Shown here: piece by piece, positions 24,165 through 35,350 of the stretch | Numbering within the stretch: position 1 is the stretch's first letter | How the letters are laid out: each line of letters begins with the position of its first letter | Origin: Sphagnum compactum | Lineage: Eukaryota; Bryophyta; Sphagnopsida; Sphagnales | Assembly (NCBI GenBank): GCA_965153455.1 | Contig: OZ234497.1 | Coordinates: forward strand, 12,462,001 to 12,526,000 | Direction: 5' to 3' | DNA length: 64,000 nucleotides | Made by a program: the position numbers and the translations under genes | The notes under the pieces: generated by a model | What the model was told of the DNA's origin: nothing | Seen by the model: the letters and a program-made list of their open reading frames with translations, nothing else | Databases searched by the model: none

Positions 24165-24390
24165 AATTGATGAGAACAGAGAGAACTTGATGAGAACAAA
24201 AGGATTTTGATGGGGTACTGATGAGAACAAGAGGAAGTTGATGAGAAGAGCGAGAACTTGATGGGAACAAAAGGATTTTGATGGGTTACTGATGAGAACA
24301 AGAGGAATTTGATAAGAACTGTTTAAGAACTTACGAGAACAAAACAATCTAGATGGGTACTTGATGGGAACAAGAGGAACTTGATGGGAA
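24165..24390. repeat. Minisatellite of gatgagaacaagaggaactt-type units
   Basis: About ten degenerate units of 18-25 bp with the pattern gatg(a/g)gaacaa(g/a)aggaa/ttttgat. The minus-strand ORFs at 24053-24395 are simply translations of this repeat and are not genes. Confidence 0.75.
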
Positions 24391-24642
24391 TTCAACCCTC
24401 ACCCCTTCAAAAAAAAAGAAACATCCCTTGGGGGCACGTTGGCGCCACCCAATTGGCTCTCCTCACATTCTTTATCCTAAGGTTCTTTTTAGGGACAAGC
24501 TACTAGGACAGGTGCTGCCCATATATAGAAATTTGTTTTAACAAATTGCCTTGGGCAGGGAGAGAAAATACCCAGAAACGGAGGTTATCAGCAAAATCAA
24601 AGAACCGCACACAACACGGGTCAAAAACACATCCGGCAGCAA

Positions 24643-24666
24643 GTAGGGAGTGGGATTCGAACCCAC
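24643..24666 (-). other. tRNA-like T-arm with a perfect B box
   Basis: The minus strand contains GTGGGTTCGAATCCCAC (24650-24666), a closed 5-bp T stem with the RNA polymerase III B-box GGTTCGAATCC, followed by TCCCTAC, a possible acceptor 3' strand. No matching 5' half or A box was found about 60 bp upstream, so it is a tRNA-derived fragment or SINE remnant rather than a tRNA gene. It lies about 300 bp before the OEP7-like start. Confidence 0.4.
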
Positions 24667-24968
24667 GACCTCCTCCGACGTGCGCGATGAAATCCTTGTT
24701 TGCTGAAACTTGTGAGGAAAGTGCGTGCGTGCGTCTCTCGTTGCTGCCCTTTGGTTTGTCATGCTCAGATTGATCGCAGATCTTGACGGAGTAGGAGCAA
24801 GTTCTGTTCGCGGAAAGAACAGAGATTATAAGAATCTGATTGTTTCTTTTGTGAGATCACCTTTTTTTGAGTTTTTGTGTGTTTTTTTCTTAGGTTTTGG
24901 AATTTTTCCTTTGCGGGGAGGTCATCGAGTTGTGGAAGAAAGGGTTTTGGAGATTCGTGGGGTTTGAG

Positions 24969-25244
24969 ATGGGAAGTGGGAAGAAGCATGAGAGAGACAA
25001 GAAGGGGTTTTGGATTACAGCACTGTTGGCAGGTGGAGTGTTGTTACTGGGTTGGGCTACAGTGGAAATTGCATTCAAGGATTTTTTGCAGGCGGGGAGG
25101 AGCTCCATAGCTCGCTCCTTGGATCCCAACTACGACCCTGATGACGATCTGGAAAAGACTCCTCCAGCTAGTGAAGAAGAAGCTCAGAAGAAGTACGAGA
25201 AAGAGGAGGAGGAAGACACAGACAAGGCGACAAAGACCTCATGA
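24969..25244 (+). CDS. OEP7: Plastid outer-envelope protein, OEP7-like
   Basis: Single-exon CDS of 91 aa. A charged N-terminus (MGSGKKHERDKKG) is followed by one membrane segment (about residues 14-35) and the block GWATVEIAFKDFL then RSSIARSLDPNYDPDDD. Recalled Arabidopsis OEP7 has GWLAIEIAFKPFL, then RSSI and DPTKDPDD at the same place. OEP7-type proteins are signal-anchored in the chloroplast outer membrane and are delivered with the help of AKR2. I chose the ATG at 24969 rather than the in-frame ATG at 24897, because family members start with MGK/MGS just before the membrane segment. The C-terminal tail (about 30 residues, very acidic with KKYEKEEEEDTDK) is longer than in the 64-residue Arabidopsis protein. 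A CT microsatellite follows in the presumed 3' UTR. Confidence 0.8.
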   Translation: MGSGKKHERDKKGFWITALLAGGVLLLGWATVEIAFKDFLQAGRSSIARSLDPNYDPDDDLEKTPPASEEEAQKKYEKEEEEDTDKATKTS

Positions 25245-25295
25245 TCATGGATTGTCACCTCTTCTTTTCCCCTTCCCTAACCCATCCTCAGGTCG

Positions 25296-25296
<1 letters not shown>

Positions 25297-25339
<43 letters not shown>
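25297..25339. repeat. CT dinucleotide microsatellite
   Basis: About 20 CT units in the presumed 3' UTR of the OEP7-like gene, 50 bp after the stop codon. Confidence 0.9.
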
Positions 25340-25341
<2 letters not shown>

Positions 25342-25344
25342 ATT

Positions 25345-27036
25345 CTGTACTCGTGATTCTTTATGTTGAAAGTCATCATCAAATCCTGGTGGATGGGAAT
25401 TATGGAGCTTCTAGTCTCAGTGAAGTGGAGAATGGGTTGAGATGTGAGCATAAACCTTGAGCGTTTTTCATGGTGCATTGATCCAGCACTACTGGGTTTA
25501 GGTTTAGGAGGTTGAGATCCAAATGAAACCTAAAAAGATTGTTGGACTGGTGTACTTATTGTGCATTCTCTGTTGCCCAATAAGGTGTTGTACTGCAGAA
25601 CCTTCTGTTGTTACTAGTTTGGGGGAGCAATATTGTCTTGAGGGATATGTATACTGTATACATGCTCATCGGTTTTGACCGAAGTACTTATTTTGCACCT
25701 TGAGACAACGTGTTGTTCTATTGTCATTCACCTTCCACTTATCAACTGTTTTGGGAAGCCCTTGTTTTGAGGATTTTATATGTGTGCTCAATCAATTCTT
25801 CACCCATGAAGAATATCAAGGCATTGCAAAGGATCTGTGATCATTATTCTTATGCACACGCTCTTCATATGCAGTTTATGCTTTTCCCATCCTGTAATGG
25901 CTAATGTAAAATCTCTTTCTGACTTCTGAACAGTTGTTCCTGGTGGCATGATGATGTGAGAGAAATTGAAGTTCAAGGCCCTGCTAAGTATGGTCAACAT
26001 CCAATTCTAAGCAGCATGGTGACACGTGAAATCATAGAAGCAGGCTTCTGTTGCTTTGCAACTTATAACTTCAATTGCTCAACATCTAGATACAATCTTC
26101 CATTACAGGGTGCTGAACCTGATACCTTGGCTTGTCTTTCTTTTGCAGGTGTAGCAAGAATTGAATTTGGTCATCTTGAGGATGTCAGTTGCACAGTTTG
26201 GTTTCTTAATCCTTTTCATATTCAGTGCTTCTCAACATGTAGTGGAAGATGTTGGTGAGCACCAAGCACTTTTGGATCAAACTGGAAGAAATGCTTCAGA
26301 ATATTCCCAAGTGCCATGTACATATGAACACCCGCATTATAATCAAAGCTTTGCTTCATGAGAAAGACTGCAAACTGCATGGACACTGCATTGTGTATGT
26401 TGGTGATCAATTCCTTATAAAGTTCCATGCAAATATCATTGAGATTTTCAAAATGCAATTTGTAGTCTTTCTTGTGAGGGGGTTTCAAATGAGATTTTCA
26501 CCTTCAAGATTCTACTATGAAGTTAATGTTATTGAGAGGAGTGCAAGGCAAAATCCATTTGAGTACAAGTTACAAACCAGTATTGGGTGATTATCCTCCT
26601 CCCCCTCCCGGTTGCAAGGCGGTTCTTAGGTTCATAACCATGATTCTCAAAAGAATCAAAGAACAGGTTCAAGATCATATACCCATGGTTACCCAAAGGT
26701 TTGAAGAAGAGTCAAATAAACCACCTATAAAACTGCTGGTTCTATTAAGGTTCTTTCATGAAAACCGTAGGTTCTTTCAGGGGTATAAATAGTTGGTATA
26801 AAACTCCAGAACCGTCGGTCATTTAAAAGGCCAAAAACGGGCCCAACACGGGCACAAAGTTAGAAACGTTCAAACTCAACAAACATTTCTTCACAGACAA
26901 ATTACCGGTTCTTTCATGAAACCCTTCGGTTCTTTGAGGTGTTGGAGTGATTGGAACAGAGATAGTTCTCTGATTTTGAAACGGTTAAAAAAAGAACCTG
27001 CGGTTATTAAACACCTGCCCAACGAGGCTACAAAAA
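25345..27036. other. Spacer between OEP7-like and eIF6 genes
   Basis: No coding region recognised. The small ORFs at 25710-26792 have no domain. Around 26740-26950 a short motif (ggttctttcatgaaa) occurs twice about 170 bp apart, and ggtataaatag at 26781-26791 resembles a TATA box but lies 600 bp before eIF6. Confidence 0.45.
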
Positions 27037-27124
27037 TTGAAAAAAATTTGACATTTCTTGCCAGACAAGTTATGTCGCAATTGAAAAAAATTCGACATTT
27101 CTTGCCACACAAGTTATGTAGCAA
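27037..27124. repeat. 44-bp tandem duplication upstream of eIF6
   Basis: Two head-to-tail copies (27037-27080 and 27081-27124) of ttgaaaaaaattYgacattt plus cttgccaSacaagttatgt, differing at about three positions. They lie about 280 bp before the eIF6 ATG, so they may be in its promoter. Confidence 0.85.
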
Positions 27125-27399
27125 CCATATAAATGCGCAAATAAAGGCCATTTACGTGGCTGCACTTTGTCAAAGTGAAGTGCGCTTTGTGCTGAAATAA
27201 GGGTTGTCGTTAGGGCCGCCAATCTCAGCTTGTTTTTCGCTCCCTTGTTGGCGAGCGAGCGGCTCTTAGGGGTATCTATCTGTTTGCCTAATCCTTTGGA
27301 GTGCAGTGATCTTGTACACGAGTCTTTTGTTGCAACAGCAGCATACTGCAGCAATAACCACACCAGCAAGAAGAAGAAACCAACAGAGAAAGGAGCATC

Positions 27400-29686
27400 A
27401 TGGCTACCAGTAAGTGTTTGTTTGCTGCAGTCCGTTTTGCTCGTCATTGCTTGGCCTGTTTTTAGCTTTCTAGTCGCCTTTCCGAAGACTTGGCTCGTTT
27501 GGAAGGCACCTGACGGCTGCTGGCGCAGTATATTGCGCAGGGGCATTAGAGATTTTTTTTTGCTCCTTGTATTTCAATTTTTAGAGCTTGGTTTCTATGG
27601 GAAGTCGGATACTATGTAAGCTAGCTTTTGATGATGGCCGAGTTGATGTATGTATGTTTCAGTGTTGGTTCTGTTGATTGCTGCAATCTTTCTTTCTTTC
27701 TTGCTTCGGCTGTTTCTGCGCTATTGCCTCTTTTGTAAAGCTGTGGCTGCTTCATGGCTTGTTGAGTATTTTGTGTGCCTGTGGGTATTTTAGGGTTAGG
27801 GTTTTATCAGGGTTTCTGAATAGGGTAACCTTTACATATAGTGCCAGCTTGTAGTAGAAAAGCTGATGTGTTCTTTCCAAGTTGACTCTACAGGGTCACA
27901 GTTTGAAAACAGTTCTGAAATTGGAGTGTTTTCGAAGCTTACCAATGCCTACTGCTTGGTGGCCATTGGTGGATCAGAGAATTTCTACAGGTATGCTATT
28001 TCTTCTGTCAGTTTATCTTCAGTGTTGACATGAGGGCATGTGAAAGTGTCAAGATTCTTCAGAAGTAGATCTTAAAAATAGAAAGGAGATTGTAGGTTTT
28101 AGGTTTTGTATCTAATATGTGCCTACCCTGATTCCTATTTTCAAATTTTGAATGGCAGGAAGGACTCTGGGAGTCCTTGATGCTTACACTGATTTGTTTT
28201 GGATGCATGACAGCACGTTTGAAGCAGAATTTGCAGATGTGATTCCAGTTGTGAAGTCTTCAATTGCTGGAACTCGAGTCATAGGCCGAATGTGTGTTGG
28301 TGAGTGAACCTGATGTGGTTGCTCCTTGACTTGGGTGATGAAATTTTTTAGGTGTCACCCTTGCCAAGAGCAATGGAAACCTAAGGTTTAGTAAGAAGTG
28401 ACCAAGTTTCAGTCAGACATTGAAGGAATTGAAGTTCAATGTCTGGGTTTTTTGTGTAGAAACTTGTTCTTGGTTCAGGATATGTTGATATTTGTGCATG
28501 GTGTATACATGGTCCATTACATGAAAGGTTACTCTGTGAGGTTGACAATCTATACAATCCTTCTCTTGCAGGCAACAAAAATGGGTTGCTTTTACCAAAT
28601 GCGACCACTGACCAAGGTATGCCTTTTCTTAGTGCTAAAACAAAATATGAGATTCCTTGAAAATCTTGGGCAGCAGTGGGAGAATACCCTTGCAGAGTGA
28701 CGCATAATGCATTAGCTGATAACTAAGCTTGTGTGGGGGTGGGACAGAGCTTCTCCATTTCAGGAATTGTTTGCCAGACAGTGTGGTGGTGCAGAGAGTG
28801 GATGAGCGGTTATCAGCACTTGGGAATTGTGTAACCTGTAATGACTATGTTTCTCTTATTCACACCGACCTTGATAGGGTGAGTAATGTAATTCAGCTGC
28901 AACAAAATACCTATCATAATGGCAGTCTGCACAGGTGTAGGTCAAGAATCAACATCAAATTTGGGCAATTGACCTTGAATCTACAAAGTTTCTTCCTGTA
29001 GGATCAAATATGGTGCAAGTGGGCCATAGGGTTAGGTTGCTTAATAAGGTGACATATGATGCATTTACTGCACTTGGTTCTCTCGCTTTGTTTACGGGAC
29101 CATTTTTGTTCATGGATGGTTGTGATAATGGAACAGGAAACAGAGGAGTTGATAGCAGATGTGCTTGGCGTAGAGGTTTTCAGGCAAACTATTGCTGGCA
29201 ATATTCTTGTAGGCAGCTACTGTGTATTCTCTAATCGTGGTGGCTTGGTAAGTCTCAATTGGTGGCATTGATGATGCTTATCAACACTAGTTGCCAAGTA
29301 GGGTGATCTCTCAATCAGTAGTAATCTCTGTATGGAATTGGCAATTGAGGAGAGATTAGACAGGAAGTGAAAAACTTTCAGTTGTATTCGTGAATAAGAT
29401 AGTGCTCATCTGTTTTGTCTCTGATCAGGTGCACCCCCACACATCAATAGAGGACTTGGATGAGTTATCATCACTGTTGCAAGTACCATTGGTGGCGGGT
29501 ACTGTAAACAGGGGGAGTGAGGTGGTTGGTGCGGGCCTGGTTGCAAATGACTGGACTGCCTTCTGTGGCTTGGACACAACAGCAACAGAGCTTTCTGTCA
29601 TTGAGAGTGTATTCAAGTTGCGTGAAGCTCAGCCAAGTGCTATTGTGAATGAGATGCGTGCTTCTCTCATAGATACCATGACATAG
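27400..29686 (+). CDS. EIF6: Eukaryotic translation initiation factor 6 (60S anti-association factor), seven exons
   Basis: Exons: 27400-27409, 27894-27990, 28214-28299, 28572-28616, 28748-28878, 29137-29247 and 29429-29686. All introns are GT-AG, phase closes exactly, and the product is 245 aa, the same length as Arabidopsis eIF6A. It starts MATRSQFEN (MATR spans the 10-nt first coding exon) and includes [64 protein letters not shown], and [13 protein letters not shown]. eIF6 is a pentein-fold protein that binds the 60S subunit, blocks early joining to 40S, and is needed in the nucleolus for 60S maturation. The start codon is set by family identity. Intron 1 carries telo-box motifs. It is convergent with the pyrophosphatase gene. 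Confidence 0.97.
27789..27806 (+). promoter_or_regulatory. Telo-box motifs in eIF6 intron 1
   Basis: TTTAGGGTTAGGGTTTT contains AAACCCTAA-type telo-boxes on the opposite strand. Plant genes for ribosome and translation components often carry telo-boxes near the transcription start or in the first intron. The function here is inferred from that pattern. Confidence 0.55.
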
Positions 29687-30482
29687 TAATACACTTGCAA
29701 CATTCTCCACATTGGCATTACTGAGTATTTTTGGTTACTGTGATTTTTCTGAAAGAAACAAATCATGTGACATATGTTCTGATGAGTAGGAATCTGGTGC
29801 ATAGGGTTTGATCCAGTCTGCTATCAAATTGAAAATGGTCGGCAGATCAGGTTGTGTGGTACAGCCCTCTTAGGCTTATGTGGTAAAGATGTTTTTGACA
29901 CAGTGAGCTGTGCTCACGGAAATGCAATGTGCAAGAAATGGAAGTGTAGACATTCAGATTGAGAGTCATTTGATAAATATAGTGGTGGACTATTGGTAGC
30001 CAAAAAAAATGGAAACATGTGAGAAGAAGCTACACTTGTTTGGTATGCAGATGTAGCTCAGATGGCAATGCTCCTCACTATTTCATATCTACTGAATGAT
30101 GCCCACCTCAAGTATGGAGGCACCTTTCAACACAAGGGTTGTGGATCCTTAAATAAAATCAGGTCCAGCTTCTCACGGATGATGAAAATAGCAAGCTTCC
30201 TAATGTCGCAAGCTCTCCACGACAAATGATGCATAAAGGTCCCTGGAGAAGACAGCACATAAAGAAATCAGCAAAACCTGTTTGTGACTATGATATAACA
30301 AACATCTCTTGGCAAGGCAAGACATGCAAATTACAGCACTCAGATACTATTGTATAGAGACACCTTGCTGTACAAAACTGTTACTGGTGGGCAGACAACA
30401 TACATCAAATCTAACTGCACAGTTACACCACAGGTATCCCAGATACAATATGTTATGCATGGTGACTAAAGGTTGAAAGAAT
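29687..30482. other. Convergent 3' flanks of eIF6 and pyrophosphatase genes
   Basis: 797 bp between two stop codons facing each other. No ORF of interest. It presumably holds both 3' UTRs and polyadenylation sites, but no single poly(A) signal can be chosen with confidence. Confidence 0.6.
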
Positions 30483-32483
30483 CTACATGGAATGGCCAAT
30501 GGCTTCAATAGCACTTTCAGCGCCGAGAAAATCATTCACAGCTACCTCCTTGTTCTCATTCTTCTTGTCTGCAGAAGTTGTCAAGATACAACAAATTTTG
30601 TTTTCTGTCTTGCAGCTCTGGCCAGGGCACCATCAGCAGATATACAGTTTTGGAATGAATTTGATCTGCATTAGCATAGTTCAATGCAACTTATTGAAGT
30701 GCTTTTGGGGCCAAAATTATCTGTTTATGCATCTTCATGTATCCCTTCTGCACATGCCTGAACTTAGAAGGCATAAGAAAACTCAATGTAACCAACAATG
30801 CAGGAACAGTAATATGGATACAGTCCTCAAAAAAACGACGGATCTCTGCAAGCCGGTGAGGTGGAAGCTCCTTGATATGCTTGTAGTGACGATACTCTGG
30901 ATCATCAGCACACACAGCTATGATTTTGTCATCTTTCTCTCCCTGCGATTCAGATTGGAGCAAAGAGCAAGCATCAGAAGTTATGCACCTGGACCACAAC
31001 ACCACAAAAGATTTCCCATTTTTGAGAGAGGAATAAATTCATGCAGTGGAGTATCATCAGGAGTGCATTCAATTTGTCAAGATTGGCTTGAACATTGAGG
31101 GATGTACTAGATTTTCTTGTTATCACCACTCAATCAAATGCCATGACGCCATTACACATCATGGACCGATTGCAAACTTCACAAGGCATAAAGTGGAACC
31201 TATGAGGCACCTAGAGGCACCCAGAGAGGTATCCTTCTAGAAGGCAACCAATAATCTTCATGAAAAATAACTGGGCAAAAACAGAAAAAGGTCAGTGCCA
31301 CAAATGGTTGACAAAGAACCTGATCAATCATAGGCATGAGGCCAATTGCTCTTGCTCGAAGGAAGCACCCAGGAAGAACAGGTTCCTGTAATATAGAAGC
31401 AATCCCACTACACTAGTCAATAGACTTATCTGGAAAGGAATCTGCTTACAGTAATACAGCATGTGTGCAACTTCCTCTAAAGACTAAGACTTGTTCTTAA
31501 TTTTTGCCTGAAAGGCATGGCCCCAGGTTCTTCTGTCTTGTATCTTAATGGGAGCAAACTGCCCAGTCAAAATGGAAAGTCGGGAGGAAAAGCTGTAACC
31601 TGCATGATGACAAGTACATCAATGGGGTCGTTGTCTTCACAAAGGGTACGTGGAATGAAGCCATAATTGTGAGGGTAGACAACCGATGAGTACAAAATGC
31701 GATCAACCTGCCCCAAAGAATAACAAAACAGGGGAGGAAATCTAAGTGAGAGAGCATGCATATAATAACATCACATTCTTTCAAGGTGCAACTTGAGCAC
31801 AAGGATATCAGCATGATGGTCAAGTAGCAGATAAGAAGAGATTGGGAGTCATAACCATGGTACCTTGATAAGCCCGCTCTTCTTGTCCAGCTCATACTTC
31901 ACCTTGCTTCCCTTTCCAATCTCCACCACCTGCAGTCACCATTGCCAAATCAGAGCTTTCCTTCATAGCAGATGTGAAGTGCCATTGGGAAAATCCTTGT
32001 TCCTTTTAGTCTTCAGGCAACAAACCCTTTTAGGCAGAGGATTAGGTCATCAAGATCTGACGAACAAGAGCCATTTGTAAATTGAAAGGCCAGCTTTTCG
32101 AGAGAGCTCGGCAGAGGAACTCACACAGTTGAAAACTGCTGGTGCTTCGGGTCCTGCGGAAACAAATCATGCAATTTTAGCGCAGCAAATTCGGCGAGAC
32201 GTGGAAACAACATAAATTGTGCGGCGGGGATCCAGAAGCTCGGCTTGCAAATGGTTGTTACACGCAAATTCCATCCACATGGAAGTGCCGCCACACAGTG
32301 AGAGGAGAGGTCTCATTTACCTATTTCGAGATCATGCCATGGATGTGCTGCAACTGAGTGCCTGTCCATTGATAAAGTACTGTAGTCGGTGACAGGAGTG
32401 ATCCGTGGTGGCAGCCGTTTCACTGCAACAGCAGCAGCTGGTGGAGCAACAGCATCTGGTAGAGCTCCATTAGTAGTAGTCAT
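30483..32483 (-). CDS. PPA: Soluble inorganic pyrophosphatase (family I), seven exons
   Basis: Exons on the minus strand: 32483-32321, 32153-32125, 31929-31864, 31707-31600, 31385-31320, 30942-30822 and 30568-30483. All splice sites are GT-AG and phase closes at 212 aa, the usual plant cytosolic length. It includes HPWHDLEIG (near 47-55), [26 protein letters not shown] (97-107), the signature DNDPIDV (111-117), [11 protein letters not shown], and [20 protein letters not shown], and ends AIEAIGHSM. The enzyme splits pyrophosphate to two phosphates with Mg2+ and so pulls biosynthetic reactions forward. The start at 32483 gives an N-terminus rich in Ala and Pro before the family homology. No transit peptide is obvious, so it is probably cytosolic. 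Confidence 0.96.
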
Positions 32484-32585
32484 AATCGGCAATGACTGGT
32501 GACCACGCCTTTGGCTCTACGCTGCAGAGCTATCAGCCTTCACAACCAAAGGAAAAAAGAAAACAGAGAAAGGAATGATCGTTTG

Positions 32586-32987
32586 TTACAGAACAGCAAG
32601 AGACTTTCCTTCCTCATCAGATGCACAGATATCCTCCTCGGCGACTAAGATGCATCGTGCAGCTGCGTCTGCAATGGCTTTGTGAATTCGGAAAAGACTC
32701 TTCTTGACATGTGCAATTTTCTCTATCTTCCACATTATTGCTCCAAAAACTACCTTCCTCAGAAATTGAACTTCTTCCAGTGCGTCCAAATCCGTTGACC
32801 TTAACACAGAGAAACGACTAAGCAGAATATCAACCAAATTCGCGAACAAAACACTCTTACCTCCACAGCTTCTTGACGCACACAAGGAGCACACGGCAAG
32901 AAACGCGTCCTTAAGGGACCGTCGTGAACCTCTGCCGAAAAGATGAACAGAAACAAAAACAAAAGAAAAAAAAAAAAAGTCTTTCAA
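32586..32987 (-). CDS. Upstream ORF or unknown small protein before the pyrophosphatase gene
   Basis: A 133-codon ORF on the same strand as the pyrophosphatase, ending about 100 bp before its ATG. The middle and end (LDALEEVQFLRKVVFG, IHKAIADAAARCILVAEEDI) look like amphipathic helices. The N-terminal part is mostly Phe/Val encoded by a poly-A/T stretch and is doubtful. It could be an upstream ORF in the leader, a separate gene, or chance. No family recognised. Confidence 0.25.
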   Translation of the reverse strand: MKDFFFFSFVFVSVHLFGRGSRRSLKDAFLAVCSLCASRSCGGKSVLFANLVDILLSRFSVLRSTDLDALEEVQFLRKVVFGAIMWKIEKIAHVKKSLFRIHKAIADAAARCILVAEEDICASDEEGKSLAVL

Positions 32988-32999
32988 TCTCCTCTACCA

Positions 33000-33560
33000 C
33001 GCATACACGGCGATCCCGGACCTTGATCAAACTAGAGACGTTGCAGAATTTTGCGAAAACCGCCTCACAAATAAACATAACTACAGATGTGAGGAAAACA
33101 GAAAGAAGTTAGAACCCGCGCATTCATTTCCAAAAACTCCCTCACACTACTAGTATCGAGCCATGATCAATCACCATAGGTATCCGAAATCCATTCGTTT
33201 CCTCTCCATTATTGAAATAACAAGAGTTACTCAAATTCTCGCAACTCTGCTCTCCAACACCAGATCCAGAGGAAAGAAAATCACATTTTGCACACGACGA
33301 GTGATGGTGAGGATGGTACCGCAACAGACCTCGAGACTGCGCGGATGCGTGCGCTTGCTCGCTCGCTGGCTGCTTACTTGAGTCTCCCGTGAGGCGCGGC
33401 CAAGATTTCGGAAACGGAAAACAGAACGCAGAAAAGACACCAGAAATTTTTGAGAGCTCCAAAACGAACGCAACAGCTGCCGTTGTTATGTAGTTGCTTG
33501 TGCCATTCTCTGCGCCACGTTAAGTGCAATTGGGAACTCTTTGGGGAACATGTCAGGAAC
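33000..33560 (-). promoter_or_regulatory. Probable 5' leader and promoter zone of the pyrophosphatase gene
   Basis: Higher GC content than the surrounding DNA and no convincing ORF. Position upstream of the pyrophosphatase is the only evidence. The poly-A/T run at 33603-33616 borders it. Confidence 0.3.
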
Positions 33561-33866
33561 TTGGGAACTCTTTGCTTTGGGCTCCCCCCCCCCTCACTCC
33601 CCCCCAAAAAAAAAGCTTCCATGGAAAGTGAACATTGGACATTGCCAGCTTCCACCAGTGTTTTTTCTTTCATTTATTTTTTAAATCGAAAATTTGGCGA
33701 ACTTTAACAACAGCAAAATTTTAAAGCAAAATTAGTCCAATTTACACTAGAAGAAAAAAAATCTATCAAAAAAATCAAAAAAATTCCCAATTTCTTTGTC
33801 AAAAAATGGCGAAAGAAATCTCGCCAGAAAGAAATAATCACGTGTAAAAGACTAAAGACCTGCTCC

Positions 33867-34095
33867 AGTGGGTAGTTGTAGGGCACCTTATTTACTGCCA
33901 AGGCCGGGCAGTTTGAAAAATGTAATGCCCGCTCCAGTGGGCATTTCGAAGGATGGGCACGAAAAAAAAAAAGTAATGCTCGTTCCTGTGGGCGTTTCAA
34001 AGGGTGGGCATATCAAAAAAATTGTATTGCTTTGTTCCTGTGGGGGTTTCGAAGGACGGGCATATAAAAAAACAATTAATGCTCGGCGTTTCAGT
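33867..34095. repeat. Minisatellite of about 51 bp, four to five units
   Basis: Units begin taatgcccgctcc or variants at about 33923, 33974, 34025 and 34077 and continue tgtgggcgtttcgaaggatg then ggcatataaaaaaa. An older unit lies at 33867-33922. The plus-strand ORF at 33868-34110 is a translation of the repeat. Confidence 0.8.
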
Positions 34096-34120
34096 TTTGT
34101 GAAGCACTAGCCCTCATATG

Positions 34121-34160
34121 TCCCATGATACCCCATTGGTACCCATTGGGTATCATGGGA
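34121..34160. repeat. Perfect 13-bp inverted repeat
   Basis: TCCCATGATACCC (34121-34133) and GGGTATCATGGGA (34148-34160) are exact reverse complements with a 14-base loop. It borders the 51-bp minisatellite and could be the end of a fold-back element. Confidence 0.85.
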
Positions 34161-34199
34161 GCGCTTAAATGTTCGGTCACCGGCCCGTCTACCCTAGGT

Positions 34200-35340
34200 A
34201 GGCAAAACCCAAATAAACATTTAAAAATTTATTTTGGGGTGAGAGGCCAATCAAAAAGGCTTGTGATAATTATGGATGCCTATTAGCACCACACTAGATA
34301 TCCCATATTCTCTTGCCCCAAGTTCTACTACCTACCCGAAGTACCTTGGCAGCTTCCACACTAATTATATTATTTTTGGAAATGTAGATTTTTTTATTAA
34401 TTTTTTTTATTAAAAAAAATTCTTTTTGTGAATGAAAATACAGAATTTTTATAAATATTTTAAAATATTGTTATCTTTCAACATGGAACTTTTCAAATAG
34501 AATAATTATTTGACATTGAAATGTTGGACGTGCCATGGTACTATATTATGGTATTGTAATTGTAGCCTATATAGATAGGCCAAAGCTAAAGACACATTAA
34601 AAAAAAAGAAAATATTTTGGGAGTGTCCAAATTGTGACTTACTTGTTTTGTGATAGGCAAAATCAAAGAGGTCAATCACCAAAAACAATTTGAGATTCGT
34701 CCAAAGTATGAATTTTATTTATTTATAAATAAAAATTTGGATGATGAGCCACTCACGGAGGTTCATCACCCAAAAAATCAAGCTTTTTCCAATGTCTGAA
34801 TTATTTCTTTTGGTGATAAGCCACTCCAAAAAGGTCCATCACAAAAAATATATAAATAAATAAATAAATAAAATTGAGCTTTTAGTTTTATTTATTTATA
34901 GTTACCAGCCAAGCAATAAAGGAAAATTATTCCAAAATAAGCTATAAGATTATTCATAGAATATGAGGCAAAAATATTCCATTGTGAAATTATTTCATAA
35001 TCTACATGTTGGCCTAGTTTAGTAAAGCCGAAAAGTTGATAGAATTCATAAGTTTGAATTTTGGGCTACATTGAAAAGGGTGTATTGGTGGACCTTTGCT
35101 AAGCAATTAATCCATTGCTCATTAACTCGAAAAAAAATACAAAATCCTTAAACAAATTATTGCCTTAAAAAAAGATGGCCCCAAAGCTTAAGTGCAAGCA
35201 TTGTTGTGCCTCAACTTGTGAGTCGATCAACTCATTGGTGTATGAGAATGTGTGATTGAGTGGAAAGAAATTGTTATTGGCACAAACTTTGGATTGACAT
35301 GATCAATTATTGAATTGAACCAAATGGGACATCTGATTGG
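34200..35340. other. AT-rich intergenic region
   Basis: No gene recognised. A motif of the kind atgagccactc-gaggt(t/c)catcac recurs near 34670, 34750 and 34820, suggesting another decayed repeat. Confidence 0.5.
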
Positions 35341-35350
35341 GTGAGAAAAA

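Noticed and set aside
24053-24395. Minus-strand repetitive ORFs (IKFSLFSS-type repeats)
   Set aside because: They are translations of the gatgagaacaagagg minisatellite; no domain, no splice or codon support.
24643-24720. A complete tRNA gene
   Set aside because: Only the T-arm and 3' acceptor side are recognisable; no A box, anticodon arm or matching 5' acceptor strand.
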